A stretch of DNA of 64,000 bases from the NCBI RefSeq assembly GCF_013348805.1, contig NZ_CP054690.1, forward strand, positions 558,001 to 622,000, in the 5' to 3' direction. The notes under the pieces are model-generated. The model ran no database searches. It saw only the letters and a list, made by a program, of their open reading frames with translations, and was not told the origin of the DNA. Positions within the stretch are counted from its first letter, which is position 1. Each line of letters opens with the position of its first letter. Made by a program: the position numbers and the translations under genes. This DNA is from Rhodococcus sp. W8901 (GTDB lineage: Bacteria > Actinomycetota > Actinomycetes > Mycobacteriales > Mycobacteriaceae). This document shows, piece after piece, positions 54,502 through 64,000 of this stretch.

Positions 54502-55488
54502 TTGACCGCAGTTCTCGCACCGACGCTCGCCGGCTACCGGAGGAGTTGGCTTCGCGCCGACGTGGTTGCCGGACTGAGTGCCGGTGCCGTCGTGATTCCG
54601 CAGGCGATGGCGTACGCGACCATCGCGGACATGCCGGTGCAGATCGGCCTGTACACGTGCATGGTGCCGATGATCGTGTACGCGCTGCTCGGTGGATCCC
54701 GCACCGCCAGCGTGAGCACGACGTCGACCATCGCGACACTCACGGCCTCGACCCTGATCGGTGCGGGCATCGCATCCGGATCGGACGACGCCCAGACCGC
54801 GCTGATGACACTGACCCTGATGGTGGGCGTGATCCTGATCGCGGCTCGGGTACTGAAGCTCGCGGCGATCATCGAGAACATCAGCGAGGCAACGCTGTCC
54901 GGGATCAAGGCCGGCGTCGGCCTGACGGTGGCCGCGAGCCAGTTGCCGAAGCTGCTGCGCATCGAGTTCTGGGTGGCCGCGGTGACTGCGGTGATCGGTC
55001 TGACCGCGGGACTGCTGCCGGCGGTGCTCGTGGGCGTCGTCATGACGCTGTATCTCGTTTTGCGCGAGCTCAACCGTCCCCACATTTCGCAGTTGGTGAG
55101 GGATCTGGACGGCATCTGGACCGCGGTCGATCCGGACGGGCCACCGATCGCGTCGGATCCGCTGGTGCTCCGGATAGATCTGGGGCTCTACACCGCGAAC
55201 GTGCGCGCCAATACGCGCGAGATCAGTAGGCGGGTCACCACCGCGGCCACCGCGCCGCGTGCGGTCGTGCTGGACTGTTCGCGGCTGTACCAGGTCACGA
55301 CGACGGTTATGAAGAACTTCGTCGATCTCACCCGGGAACTGTCCGACGCCGGAGTGACCGTCTACTTCGCGGCAGTGCCGCCGCAGAACCTGGCGACCGT
55401 CCGCCGAACCGTCCTCGGTCGCGACTACGAGTCGCAGGGTCGGATGTTCGATACGGTCGAGGCGGCCGCCCGCACGTTGAGCGATTGA
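54502..55488 (+). pseudogene. SulP-family transporter, copy 3, large internal deletion
   Basis: A 328-residue frame containing only the ends of a SulP protein. The N-terminal membrane part is normal (DVVAGLSAGAVVIPQAMAYA to IKAGVGLTVAASQLPKLL). At that point it jumps to RIEFWVAAVTAVIGLTAGLL and the STAS domain (DPLVLRIDLGLYTANVRANT). About 220 residues of transmembrane core present in relatives are missing, so transport is unlikely, although the frame is open. Start TTG at 54502 with GGAGG just ahead; it follows the DUF1254 pseudogene by 10 bp. Confidence 0.83.
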
Positions 55489-55497
55489 CCGGGGCGC

Positions 55498-56079
55498 GTG
55501 ACGCCCGGGTTGTTCGGTGTCGATGTCACAACCATTCGGCCCGAACGCCGCTACACCGGCCGCTCGGATATCTACCGTCCGCAGTATGTCGTTCCGATCA
55601 TCGGTGATGCGGGTCCGGCCGGGAGTGTGGTCGTGGTGACACGGGTCCTGGTCGGCGTGGTCGTCGTCGCGGCGCTGTGCGGATTCGGGTTCGCGTTCTA
55701 CCGGATGGTGTCCGATTTGCCGCAGACGGAGACGAGTCGTCCGATGGTGAAGGAGACATTCACGATCGGCGGACAGCCGACCACGTGCGAAGGTCTCTTC
55801 GGATCGTGCGACTTCAACCTGCAAACCTCGTTCAACCAGTGGGGGCGGAATCTGGACGTGTTCGGGGACGCGCCCACCCTGGGGCCGTACGGCCGAGAGA
55901 TCGGCTTCCCGGCGTCGGCGAAGCTGGGGTTGCAGGCGTGCGAGATCGCGAGGGCGCCGGGGCGGACCTACCTCGAGTTTCTCGACCTCGCGCACGTCGA
56001 GCACCCCGAAGCGACCAGCCCCCAGCTCTTTCCGTTCTGGGACCTGGCCGCCCGGGAACTCTGCCCGATACCGCGGTGA
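55498..56079 (+). CDS. Uncharacterised membrane-anchored protein
   Basis: A 193-residue protein I cannot name. The GTG at 55498 opens the frame, but a start at an internal GTG near 55636 (VTRVLVGVVVVAALCGFGFA) would put the membrane helix at the N-terminus as a signal anchor. The remaining part, about 120 residues, is extracytoplasmic with three Cys (TTCEGLFGSCDFNLQTSFNQ, and LQACEIARAPG). It lies between the truncated SulP and the remnant of a third sulfatase on the other strand, and may be linked to this locus. Confidence 0.55.
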   Translation: MTPGLFGVDVTTIRPERRYTGRSDIYRPQYVVPIIGDAGPAGSVVVVTRVLVGVVVVAALCGFGFAFYRMVSDLPQTETSRPMVKETFTIGGQPTTCEGLFGSCDFNLQTSFNQWGRNLDVFGDAPTLGPYGREIGFPASAKLGLQACEIARAPGRTYLEFLDLAHVEHPEATSPQLFPFWDLAARELCPIPR

Positions 56080-56083
56080 CGGG

Positions 56084-56716
56084 CTACTGGTGCTTGAGCA
56101 CTGCCGCGAGCGCATCATCGGGATCGATGAGGTGGCTGTGGTCGTCGTCGCCGAGTTCGATGTCGGCCCAGTCGATTCGGCCGGTGAACTTGCCGCGCGG
56201 TGACTTGTAGCCCTCGTATACCGGCATCCCGGTGTCGACTCCGACGTCGAGTCCCTCGTCGAACGAGAAGTAGAGCGGGTGCGTGCGCGGCACCCGAGCG
56301 CTACCGGATTCGTCCCCGTCGATGTACAGCGTTGCCGTGCCGCCCTTGCCGATTCCGTCCCCGTCGTAGGTGAACTCGACGCGGACCTGATGCTGTCCCG
56401 GCGTGAGCGAATCGTCGGACAATGCGGTGGTGCGCTGCAGTCCGCAGTAGTTGTAGTGATACCCGAGTTTCCCGCCCTCGGTGAACAGACACCACCCGCC
56501 GGTTCGTCCGCCCTGCGTGACGATGACACCGTCGGCGCCGGTCTCAGGCACCTGAACCTGTGCGGTCAGTGAAAAGCTCCGGTTCTTGATGTTGATCGCG
56601 ACGTTTTCGTTCAACCGGGTCATCCCCTCGAACAGCCGCAGCTTGTCACCCTGGACCAGGGTCGGCCGGCCGGCGATGGCCGGGTTCATTCGTTCCGCAG
56701 CGCGATCGTCGAGCGG
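56084..56716 (-). pseudogene. Arylsulfatase remnant, copy 3, C-terminal part only
   Basis: About 210 residues matching the C-terminal domain of copies 1 and 2: ERMNPAIAGRPTL, NENVAINIKNRSFSLTAQV, GADGVIVTQGG, LGDDDHSHLIDP. No catalytic CxPxR, no N-terminal 570 or so residues and no start codon precede it; upstream is the end of another gene (56785). It cannot make an active sulfatase and marks a large deletion of this copy. Confidence 0.85.
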
Positions 56717-56784
56717 CCCTGACAGCGCGACTGTGGCGTAGATTCCATCGCCCGAAGCCCGTCGCCTGGCGGCCAGATCGGGAT

Positions 56785-57111
56785 CTACTGTTCGATCTCG
56801 AGTTCGCCCATGAGCGACCAGTCGACGCCGGGAATCTCGGTGTTGACGATGCGCGGAGTCTCGCGCAGTGCCGGACGCATCGCATCCAAGCCGTTCCTGA
56901 AATGCGCGGAACCGACGTGGTCGGCGCCGGCCTGTCCGTCGCGGAACGCCTCGATCAGGACGAACTGAGTGGGACTGTCCACACTGCGGGTCCATTCGAA
57001 CCAGAGATTTCCCGGTTCGGCCCGCGTCGCCTCGGTGAATTCCCGGGTGATCTCGAGCCAGTTGTCCCGGTGCTCGTCGAGGACTTCGAACTTCACCACG
57101 ATGAAGATCAC
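56785..57111 (-). CDS. Antibiotic-biosynthesis-monooxygenase (ABM)/YgiN-like protein
   Basis: A 108-residue dimeric alpha+beta-barrel-type protein. The opening IFIVVKFEVLDEHRDNWLEI and the middle AEPGNLWFEWTRSVDSPTQF are typical of the ABM/putative quinol monooxygenase family; the conserved Trp/Phe/His pocket may bind an aromatic. GTG at 57111 follows GGAG at about 6 nt. It directly precedes the sulfatase remnant on the same strand, so it may have belonged to the same organosulfur pathway, acting on phenols freed by sulfatases. This link is speculative. Confidence 0.78.
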   Translation of the reverse strand: MIFIVVKFEVLDEHRDNWLEITREFTEATRAEPGNLWFEWTRSVDSPTQFVLIEAFRDGQAGADHVGSAHFRNGLDAMRPALRETPRIVNTEIPGVDWSLMGELEIEQ

Positions 57112-57228
57112 GATGACTCCAGTCTGCTCGTCAACGGATGACGGACACGCGGCCCACGCTTGCGGTCACGAAGTCAGTATCGGTCGTGAGCGGCGTCGCA
57201 ATCAATGCCGCAACGTCGAACGCGGCGT

Positions 57229-58437
57229 TCAGGGCGTTCGGTGCGAACGCAATTCCCGCCGTGGCTCGGCGAACCGGAAGAACTCGAATGTGATGAGCGC
57301 GAGCAGGACCGCGGTGAGTACACCCAGCGTCGCGAGGGCCGGCAGGTGCCACACGATGGGGATGAGGCCGAGCAAGACGATCACCGTCACGATCCGGGGC
57401 ACACTCAGCAGCCCGGCTCCGTACTTCTTGAAGAACACCAACGCCGCGACGTACAGCGCGGCACCACCGAACAGCGCCACGAGTGGCCACCCGGTCAGCG
57501 GGTCCGTCAACCGGTGATGGTTGCCGTCGCCCACGTAGTAGAGGATCTTCTTCAACCCCAGCGAGAGCATCACGATGCCGATCACCATCGGCAGGTGCGC
57601 ATAGCTGTAGCAGCCCTGGGCGATGAGGATGCGTCGGCGCCCGTCGGATTCCTCGAACGCGTGCTCCACCATGAGCGAGGTGACGTCGAAGTATGCCCAC
57701 CACAGCAGCGACGACACCGCCAGGCCGAGGAGAGACGCGACGATGATCGCCCACGTGATCGGCAGGCTTGCGACACCGATCCCGATCGAGACGATGGACT
57801 CGCCCAGCGCGACGATGACGATCAGCCCGTGCCGTTCAGCGAAGTGGCTGACCGATCGCAGCCGCCAGCCGGTGCCGCCGATCAGGGTGCCGAGGTAGTC
57901 GCCGGCGAGGGCGAGGAACCACATGACCGTCTGCCACGGCCCGGTCAGCTGCGACGCGATCAGCAGGAAGGTGGTGCCTGCGAGCATCGACGGTACGAAC
58001 CGCATCACCTGGCCGCGTAGCTGCGGATCCTCGCGACTGATCACCAGGAACATCAGGATGTGCAGCGCGCGGACCACGAAGTAGCCGATCGCGAAGACCA
58101 CGGGCCCGTCGAGGCCGCCGGGTAGGTCGTCGAACGCCTCGGGGATCGTCAGGGCGACGATGAACACGGCGGACATCGCCGCGAGCATCACCACCCGGAC
58201 GACGCCCTCGTCGGCCCGCACGAGGTTCGCGAGCCACGAGTAGCCCACCCAGCTCCACCACAGCACGGCCATCACCAGCACGCCGTGCAGAAGGTTGATC
58301 CCGCTGGGATCTGCCGACATCAGGTCCGTCACCCGGGTGAGCGCGAAGACGAACACCAGGTCGAAGAACAGCTCCAGCGGCGAGACGGACGCCCGTTCCT
58401 CGGTGGGGCGGGTACTCAGGCGTCGAGTGAGGTCCAC
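57229..58437 (-). CDS. Low-temperature-requirement protein A (LtrA) family membrane protein
   Basis: A 402-residue polytopic membrane protein. Family markers are [20 protein letters not shown] at about residue 18, the pattern [20 protein letters not shown] in the middle, and about 11 hydrophobic segments. LtrA was named from Listeria; its biochemical role is unknown. GTG at 58437 is used, with GGTGG about 15 nt upstream; the frame is open far beyond but without family similarity. It diverges from ask over 138 bp and closes the organosulfate region at the backbone junction. Confidence 0.85.
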   Translation of the reverse strand: MDLTRRLSTRPTEERASVSPLELFFDLVFVFALTRVTDLMSADPSGINLLHGVLVMAVLWWSWVGYSWLANLVRADEGVVRVVMLAAMSAVFIVALTIPEAFDDLPGGLDGPVVFAIGYFVVRALHILMFLVISREDPQLRGQVMRFVPSMLAGTTFLLIASQLTGPWQTVMWFLALAGDYLGTLIGGTGWRLRSVSHFAERHGLIVIVALGESIVSIGIGVASLPITWAIIVASLLGLAVSSLLWWAYFDVTSLMVEHAFEESDGRRRILIAQGCYSYAHLPMVIGIVMLSLGLKKILYYVGDGNHHRLTDPLTGWPLVALFGGAALYVAALVFFKKYGAGLLSVPRIVTVIVLLGLIPIVWHLPALATLGVLTAVLLALITFEFFRFAEPRRELRSHRTP

Positions 58438-58575
58438 GGCGACGATGCTTCCACCGACGGAGCCGACGTGCGCCCCGAAACCAATGGCCGGGACGGCCCT
58501 GCACCGGATCGGACGCTCGTCGGTAAGCTCGACAGCTGGACTTGCATCAATCCATCTACCCGGAGGTACACACGC

Positions 58576-60882
<2,307 letters not shown>

Positions 60883-60899
60883 GGACACATCTGATCCGA

Positions 60900-60933
60900 A
60901 GATGCCCTGTACCGATCGCGGTACAGGGCATCT
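60900..60933 (+). terminator. Rho-independent terminator of ask-asd
   Basis: AGATGCCCTGTACC (60900-60913) pairs perfectly with GGTACAGGGCATCT (60920-60933) over 14 bp with a 6-nt loop, followed by a short T-rich tail. It lies 17 bp after asd and 19 bp before the convergent small gene, so it may serve both. Confidence 0.9.
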
Positions 60934-60951
60934 TCTGTTTCGGGGTCTTCG

Positions 60952-61293
60952 TCAGTCGAGTTCGGAAATGGCGACCAGCCCGCCGAGATATTCGGAATCC
61001 GAGTACGCCTTGGCCAGCAGTGCGCCGAGCTCGGCGAGAGCCTCGTGGTCGGGACCGTACGCGACGAACATTCCGGCCTCGGGATCGGTGCGGAAGCGTT
61101 CTTCCAGGTGGGGTGCGTCGCGCCCCACCACCGCGTGGGCCACCGAGGCCCAGTCGTATCCGGAACCGTCGAAACCCTCCACCTGCTCGAAGATCGCGGC
61201 CACCTTGCCGAAATGCTGGTCCGTCAGCATCAGCGACCAGTTACCCGGTGACGTCTCGAAAAGCTGCAGTGGCTCGATCGAAGGTGATGTCAT
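60952..61293 (-). CDS. Immunity protein 51 (Imm51)-like protein
   Basis: A 113-residue protein matching the Imm51 pattern: LFETSPGNWSLMLTDQHFGK, VEGFDGSGYDWASVAHAVVG, FRTDPEAGMFVAYGPDHEAL. Imm51 proteins protect producers of polymorphic toxins. Here no toxin, secretion gene or second immunity gene is visible, so it is either an orphan shield against neighbours' toxins or has another use. ATG at 61293 is used. It diverges from the carboxyltransferase gene. Confidence 0.7.
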   Translation of the reverse strand: MTSPSIEPLQLFETSPGNWSLMLTDQHFGKVAAIFEQVEGFDGSGYDWASVAHAVVGRDAPHLEERFRTDPEAGMFVAYGPDHEALAELGALLAKAYSDSEYLGGLVAISELD

Positions 61294-61454
61294 GGGTGCA
61301 TTGAAGCAGAACCGACCGACAGGTGTGTCTCGTCGGCCGCCGGATCGCCTCCGTCGGCGAGTCCTGATGCCGCCGAGTGTAATTCGACGTAGGTTGGCCT
61401 CGACGGTGGCCGATGGTGATCCGGCTCACGCGCGGGATCGAGAGGGTATCGACG

Positions 61455-62975
61455 ATGGACGCTGGGAACAGTCGGGACTGGGCGCCGCTCCTGGAACGTC
61501 TGGCTGACCGTAAGTCGGCGGCGCGGGCAATGGGCGGCAGCGAGAAGGTCACCCGCTACCGGGCGACGGGACGACTCGATGCGCGCGCCCGGATCGAGTA
61601 CCTGCTGGACCCGCAGTCGTTCGACGAACTCGGCCTGCTCGCGGGCGACGGCATTCCCTCCGACGCGTTCGTCGCCGGATCGGGTCTGGTCGACGGACGT
61701 CCGATCATGGTCGGCGCCGAGGACTTCACCGTCGCCGGCGGGTCCATCGGCACCGCGGCCGCCTCCAAGCGGACGCGCGCAGCCCAACTGGCACTGCGCA
61801 ACCGGGTCCCGCTGGTGATGATGCTCGAGGGCGCGGGACATCGCGCGACCAACGCGCTCGAGCGGAACCGACCCGCACCCAACGACCTGCAGGCCATGGC
61901 GGACCTCTCCGGGCTGGTGCCGACGGTCGCGATCGTGACGGGACCGTCGGCCGGTCACGGGGCCCTCGCCGCGCCGCTGTCCGACTTCGTGATCATGATC
62001 GCCGGGCACGGCGCGCTGTTCACGGCCGGGCCGCCGTTGGTGGCGGCGTCCACCGGCGAGCAGATCGACAAACAAGCACTCGGCGGGCCGCAGGTCGCGA
62101 TCGACGCCTCCGGTGTCGCCCACAATCTCGCCGACTCCGACGAGGCCGCGCTCGCTCTCGCCGGCCGGTACCTGTCGTACTTTCCGAGCAGCGCGTGGCA
62201 GCGGCCGCCGTGGGTGGGTCCCGAGGGCGGCAACCACGACGTGGGGGAGCGTGCACTACCGGAACTGCTGGACCTGGTCCCGGTGAACCAGAAGCGCCCC
62301 TACGACATGCGTGCCGTCATCGACCGACTGGCCGACGCCGGCACGGTCACCGAGATCCAGCCCACCTACGGGAAATCGATCATCACGGCGCTCGCGCGCA
62401 TCGGCGGGCACTCGGTCGCGGTCGTCGCGAATCAGCCGAGTGTGATGGCGGGTTCGGTGACGGTCGAGGCCGCCGACAAGGCCGCGGGCTTCCTGCAGTT
62501 GGTGGGGGCGTTCCACCTGCCGGTGGTGTTCCTCGCGGACAATCCGGGGGTGATGGCGGGCAGTGCGTCCGAGAAGGCGGGCATCCTCAAGGCCAGCGCC
62601 CGGATGTTCGCCGCGCAGCACCGGTTGCGGACCCCCAAGTTCCACCTCACCGTCCGCAAGGCGTTCGGGTTCGGCAGTTCGGTGATGGGGATGAATCCGT
62701 ACGACGACCAGTCCATGACGCTCGCGTTTCCCGCCGTCACCCTCGGCGGCATCCCCGCCGACGTCGGGGGCCGGACGGCGAAGGAGGACGACGAGACCCG
62801 GCGCGCGCTCGTCGAGAACGAGGCCTCCGGGCCGTGGGCGCTGGCGCAGACGCTGTTCTACGACGACGTCATCGACCCGCGCGAACTCCGCAACATCCTG
62901 ATCCGCGGCCTGCGGACATCCACCCGCGACGGAGGCGGGATCGAACCCGTCGCGCACCACGGCTACCTGCGCTAG
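61455..62975 (+). CDS. Acyl-CoA carboxylase carboxyltransferase (beta) subunit
   Basis: A 506-residue AccD/PccB-type carboxyltransferase that moves the carboxyl group from biotin to an acyl-CoA. It has the two crotonase-like halves, with EGAGHRATNALERNRPAPND near residue 125, GPSAGHGALAAPLSDFVIMI near 165, and NPGVMAGSASEKAGILKASA and MGMNPYDDQ in the C half. ATG at 61455 has GAGAGGG 8 nt upstream. The biotin-carrying alpha subunit is not in the window, so the partner is encoded elsewhere. The acyl substrate (acetyl-, propionyl- or long-chain) is not identified. Confidence 0.88.
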   Translation: MDAGNSRDWAPLLERLADRKSAARAMGGSEKVTRYRATGRLDARARIEYLLDPQSFDELGLLAGDGIPSDAFVAGSGLVDGRPIMVGAEDFTVAGGSIGTAAASKRTRAAQLALRNRVPLVMMLEGAGHRATNALERNRPAPNDLQAMADLSGLVPTVAIVTGPSAGHGALAAPLSDFVIMIAGHGALFTAGPPLVAASTGEQIDKQALGGPQVAIDASGVAHNLADSDEAALALAGRYLSYFPSSAWQRPPWVGPEGGNHDVGERALPELLDLVPVNQKRPYDMRAVIDRLADAGTVTEIQPTYGKSIITALARIGGHSVAVVANQPSVMAGSVTVEAADKAAGFLQLVGAFHLPVVFLADNPGVMAGSASEKAGILKASARMFAAQHRLRTPKFHLTVRKAFGFGSSVMGMNPYDDQSMTLAFPAVTLGGIPADVGGRTAKEDDETRRALVENEASGPWALAQTLFYDDVIDPRELRNILIRGLRTSTRDGGGIEPVAHHGYLR

Positions 62976-62979
62976 CGGC

Positions 62980-63249
62980 TCACGGGTGCGTCGGTGCCGT
63001 CGTACGTGCGGTAGCGGCCACGCCGGACAGCAGCGCCGCGACAGCTGCGTACCCGGCGAGCGTGGTGACCTGCGAATCGCCGAAGACGGTGGCGGGGGTG
63101 ATCACCGGGATGTCGAGCAGGCCGCGGACGAGCAGGAGCCCCACCACTGCGGCGAGGGCCGCGACGATCGCGGTGGCGGCCCCGCCGGCCCACAGACGCT
63201 TCGCATCGAGAGTGGGTGCCGGCGGAGGGCCGGGCGGGTATGCGGTCAT
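62980..63249 (-). CDS. DUF6069-like small membrane protein, apparently shortened
   Basis: An 89-residue protein with a Pro-rich start (YPPGPPPAPTLDAKRL), a first membrane segment (ATAIVAALAAVVGLLLVRGL) and the DUF6069-typical IPVITPATVFGDSQVTTLAG. Relatives are about 130-145 residues with four helices; here AVAALL passes directly into SGVAATAR near the end, so about two helices appear to be missing in frame. ATG at 63249 has AGGAA upstream. The function is unknown. It lies 4 bp after the convergent carboxyltransferase gene. Family assignment moderate. Confidence 0.6.
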   Translation of the reverse strand: MTAYPPGPPPAPTLDAKRLWAGGAATAIVAALAAVVGLLLVRGLLDIPVITPATVFGDSQVTTLAGYAAVAALLSGVAATARTTAPTHP

Positions 63250-63488
63250 CGAGTGTTCCTTCCGGTCGCCGGTCGGGGAACCGTCCTGTGGACAACGTAG
63301 GTCGGCGACCATCCCGACGCCGTCACCCGCGGCGGGTGAAACATCGGGCGCCGGGTGTCTGTGCCGCTCCCGATGTGGACGTGTCACGGTTCGCTGGAAG
63401 CGATAGTGGTTCCACGTTCGCGGACCGCATTGCCGACATCGACGCGCAGATCGTGCTCCTGTGGTCCGCCACGTCGGCGAGCACCGGT
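63250..63488. other. Intergenic stretch upstream of the DUF6069 gene
   Basis: About 240 bp between the DUF6069 start and the hairpin that ends the next gene; it should hold the DUF6069 promoter. I find no conserved ORF, repeat or RNA gene in it. Confidence 0.45.
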
Positions 63489-63527
63489 CACCGGCGCCGG
63501 CACCCCCGACGGGTGCCGACGCCGGTG
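63489..63527 (-). terminator. Long hairpin terminator
   Basis: A 17-bp stem with one mismatch (CACCGGCGCCGGCACCC against GGGTGCCGACGCCGGTG) with a 5-nt loop lies just downstream of the partial gene at the right edge, reading on the minus strand. Confidence 0.7.
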
Positions 63528-63543
63528 CACGACGGGCGGGCGG

Positions 63544-64000
63544 TCAGGCCGCCGGCATGGCCGACCCGCTGAGAAGGCCCTGGACGAATTCGGCGATGCC
63601 GTCGAGCATTCCGTCCTCGAGACTGCCGAGATCGACGCTGCCGAGCAGTCCGCCGTCCGGGACGGACACGATCTGCGGCCGGCTCACCGCCGGTTCCTCA
63701 CTGTTCGGCGAAACACATTCGCCCACAACGGCGTAGAGGCCGTCAGTTAGCTCCGCGCTGAAGGTGTCCTCGTCGCCGGGGCCGACGCGCTGGGCGATGT
63801 CGGTGCGCCACGACAGGAAACCCGGGTCGTCGATCTTGCCGGGATCTGCCTCGAGTTCGGCCAGTTTGGATGACTCGAGGGCGAAGGCGCCGCACGTGCT
63901 GGTGGGCTCGCTGTTGGTGTTCTTCAGCGTGACGTTCAGTGTGTTCGCTTCCACGTTCGTCGTGACCGTCGGGCCGGTGAGCTCGACCGGTTCGGCGGAT
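63544..64000 (-). CDS. Uncharacterised exported-type protein, 5' end outside the window
   Basis: At least 151 residues read from the right edge to the stop at 63544. The frame is still open at 64000 (residues SAEPVELTGPTVTTNV before the GTG at 63954), so the start lies beyond the window. The visible part looks extracytoplasmic, with a beta-rich segment (LNVTLKNTNSEPTSTCGAFA), two Cys, and a hydrophobic/acidic tail (GMLDGIAEFVQGLLSGSAMP). No family recognised. It resembles small secreted actinobacterial proteins only in general composition. Confidence 0.6.
   Translation of the reverse strand, partial: SAEPVELTGPTVTTNVEANTLNVTLKNTNSEPTSTCGAFALESSKLAELEADPGKIDDPGFLSWRTDIAQRVGPGDEDTFSAELTDGLYAVVGECVSPNSEEPAVSRPQIVSVPDGGLLGSVDLGSLEDGMLDGIAEFVQGLLSGSAMPAA

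Noticed and set aside
42034-58437. A transposon or integrated element carrying the sulfatase region
   Set aside because: No transposase, integrase, terminal inverted repeats or tRNA-bordered attachment site can be seen at either end; codon use and GC look like the surroundings.
63355-63750. Plus-strand frames at the right edge opposite the partial exported protein
   Set aside because: Arg-rich shadow translations spanning a terminator hairpin, with no supporting features.

Overview
The window is high-GC actinobacterial DNA of the mycolic-acid lineage, most likely Rhodococcus or a close relative. Evidence: a yrbE/mce locus headed by a FadD5-like acyl-CoA ligase, a MurT/GatD pair, many GTG/TTG starts and 4-nt GTGA/ATGA stop-start overlaps. 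I see no tRNA, rRNA, CRISPR array, transposase or phage gene.

Backbone. Eight conserved genes or gene pairs keep the relative order and orientation I remember from M. tuberculosis Rv3708c-Rv3720, read in reverse: a CFA-type methyltransferase and FAD oxidoreductase (967-3695), an SRPBCC protein, ybaB and recR (3867-5311), gatD and murT (36774-38736), leuA with a leucine-rich leader peptide (39615-41560), and ask and asd (58576-60882). Accessory DNA fills two gaps in this backbone.

Insert 1 (about 5.3-36.5 kb) is a lipid-oxidation and import region. It holds ndh, two LysR regulators, a FadD4-like ligase, a frameshifted EamA exporter, an MpaB-family oxygenase coupled to an aldehyde dehydrogenase, an acyl-CoA dehydrogenase, a GntR regulator with a second MpaB protein, a site-2 protease, and a two-domain TetR regulator with an alcohol dehydrogenase and a GXWXG protein. 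On the other strand follow a nitronate-monooxygenase-like gene, an enoyl-CoA hydratase, fadD5, yrbEAB, mceA-F, a Mce-associated protein and a third MpaB protein, then a membrane protein and PrsW. Together they suggest import of a hydrophobic substrate, oxidative cleavage, aldehyde oxidation, CoA activation and beta-oxidation; this pathway is inferred.

Insert 2 (about 41.6-58.4 kb) is an organosulfate region around a large LuxR/MalT-type regulator: three SulP transporters, three arylsulfatase genes, a DUF1254/DUF1214 gene, an antibiotic-biosynthesis-monooxygenase-like protein and LtrA. Most of it is broken. Two sulfatases carry an internal deletion plus frameshift, the third is only a C-terminal remnant, one SulP has two frameshifts, another lacks its middle, and the DUF1254 gene has a frameshift and a nonsense codon. 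One SulP and the regulator are intact.

The right edge holds an orphan Imm51-like protein, a carboxyltransferase subunit, a shortened DUF6069 protein and the 3' part of an exported-type protein that runs off the window. A recurring oddity is internal deletion: the alcohol dehydrogenase, the nitronate monooxygenase, two sulfatases, one SulP and the DUF6069 protein all lack a family-conserved middle segment. This could be real gene decay or an assembly artefact; reads are needed to tell.
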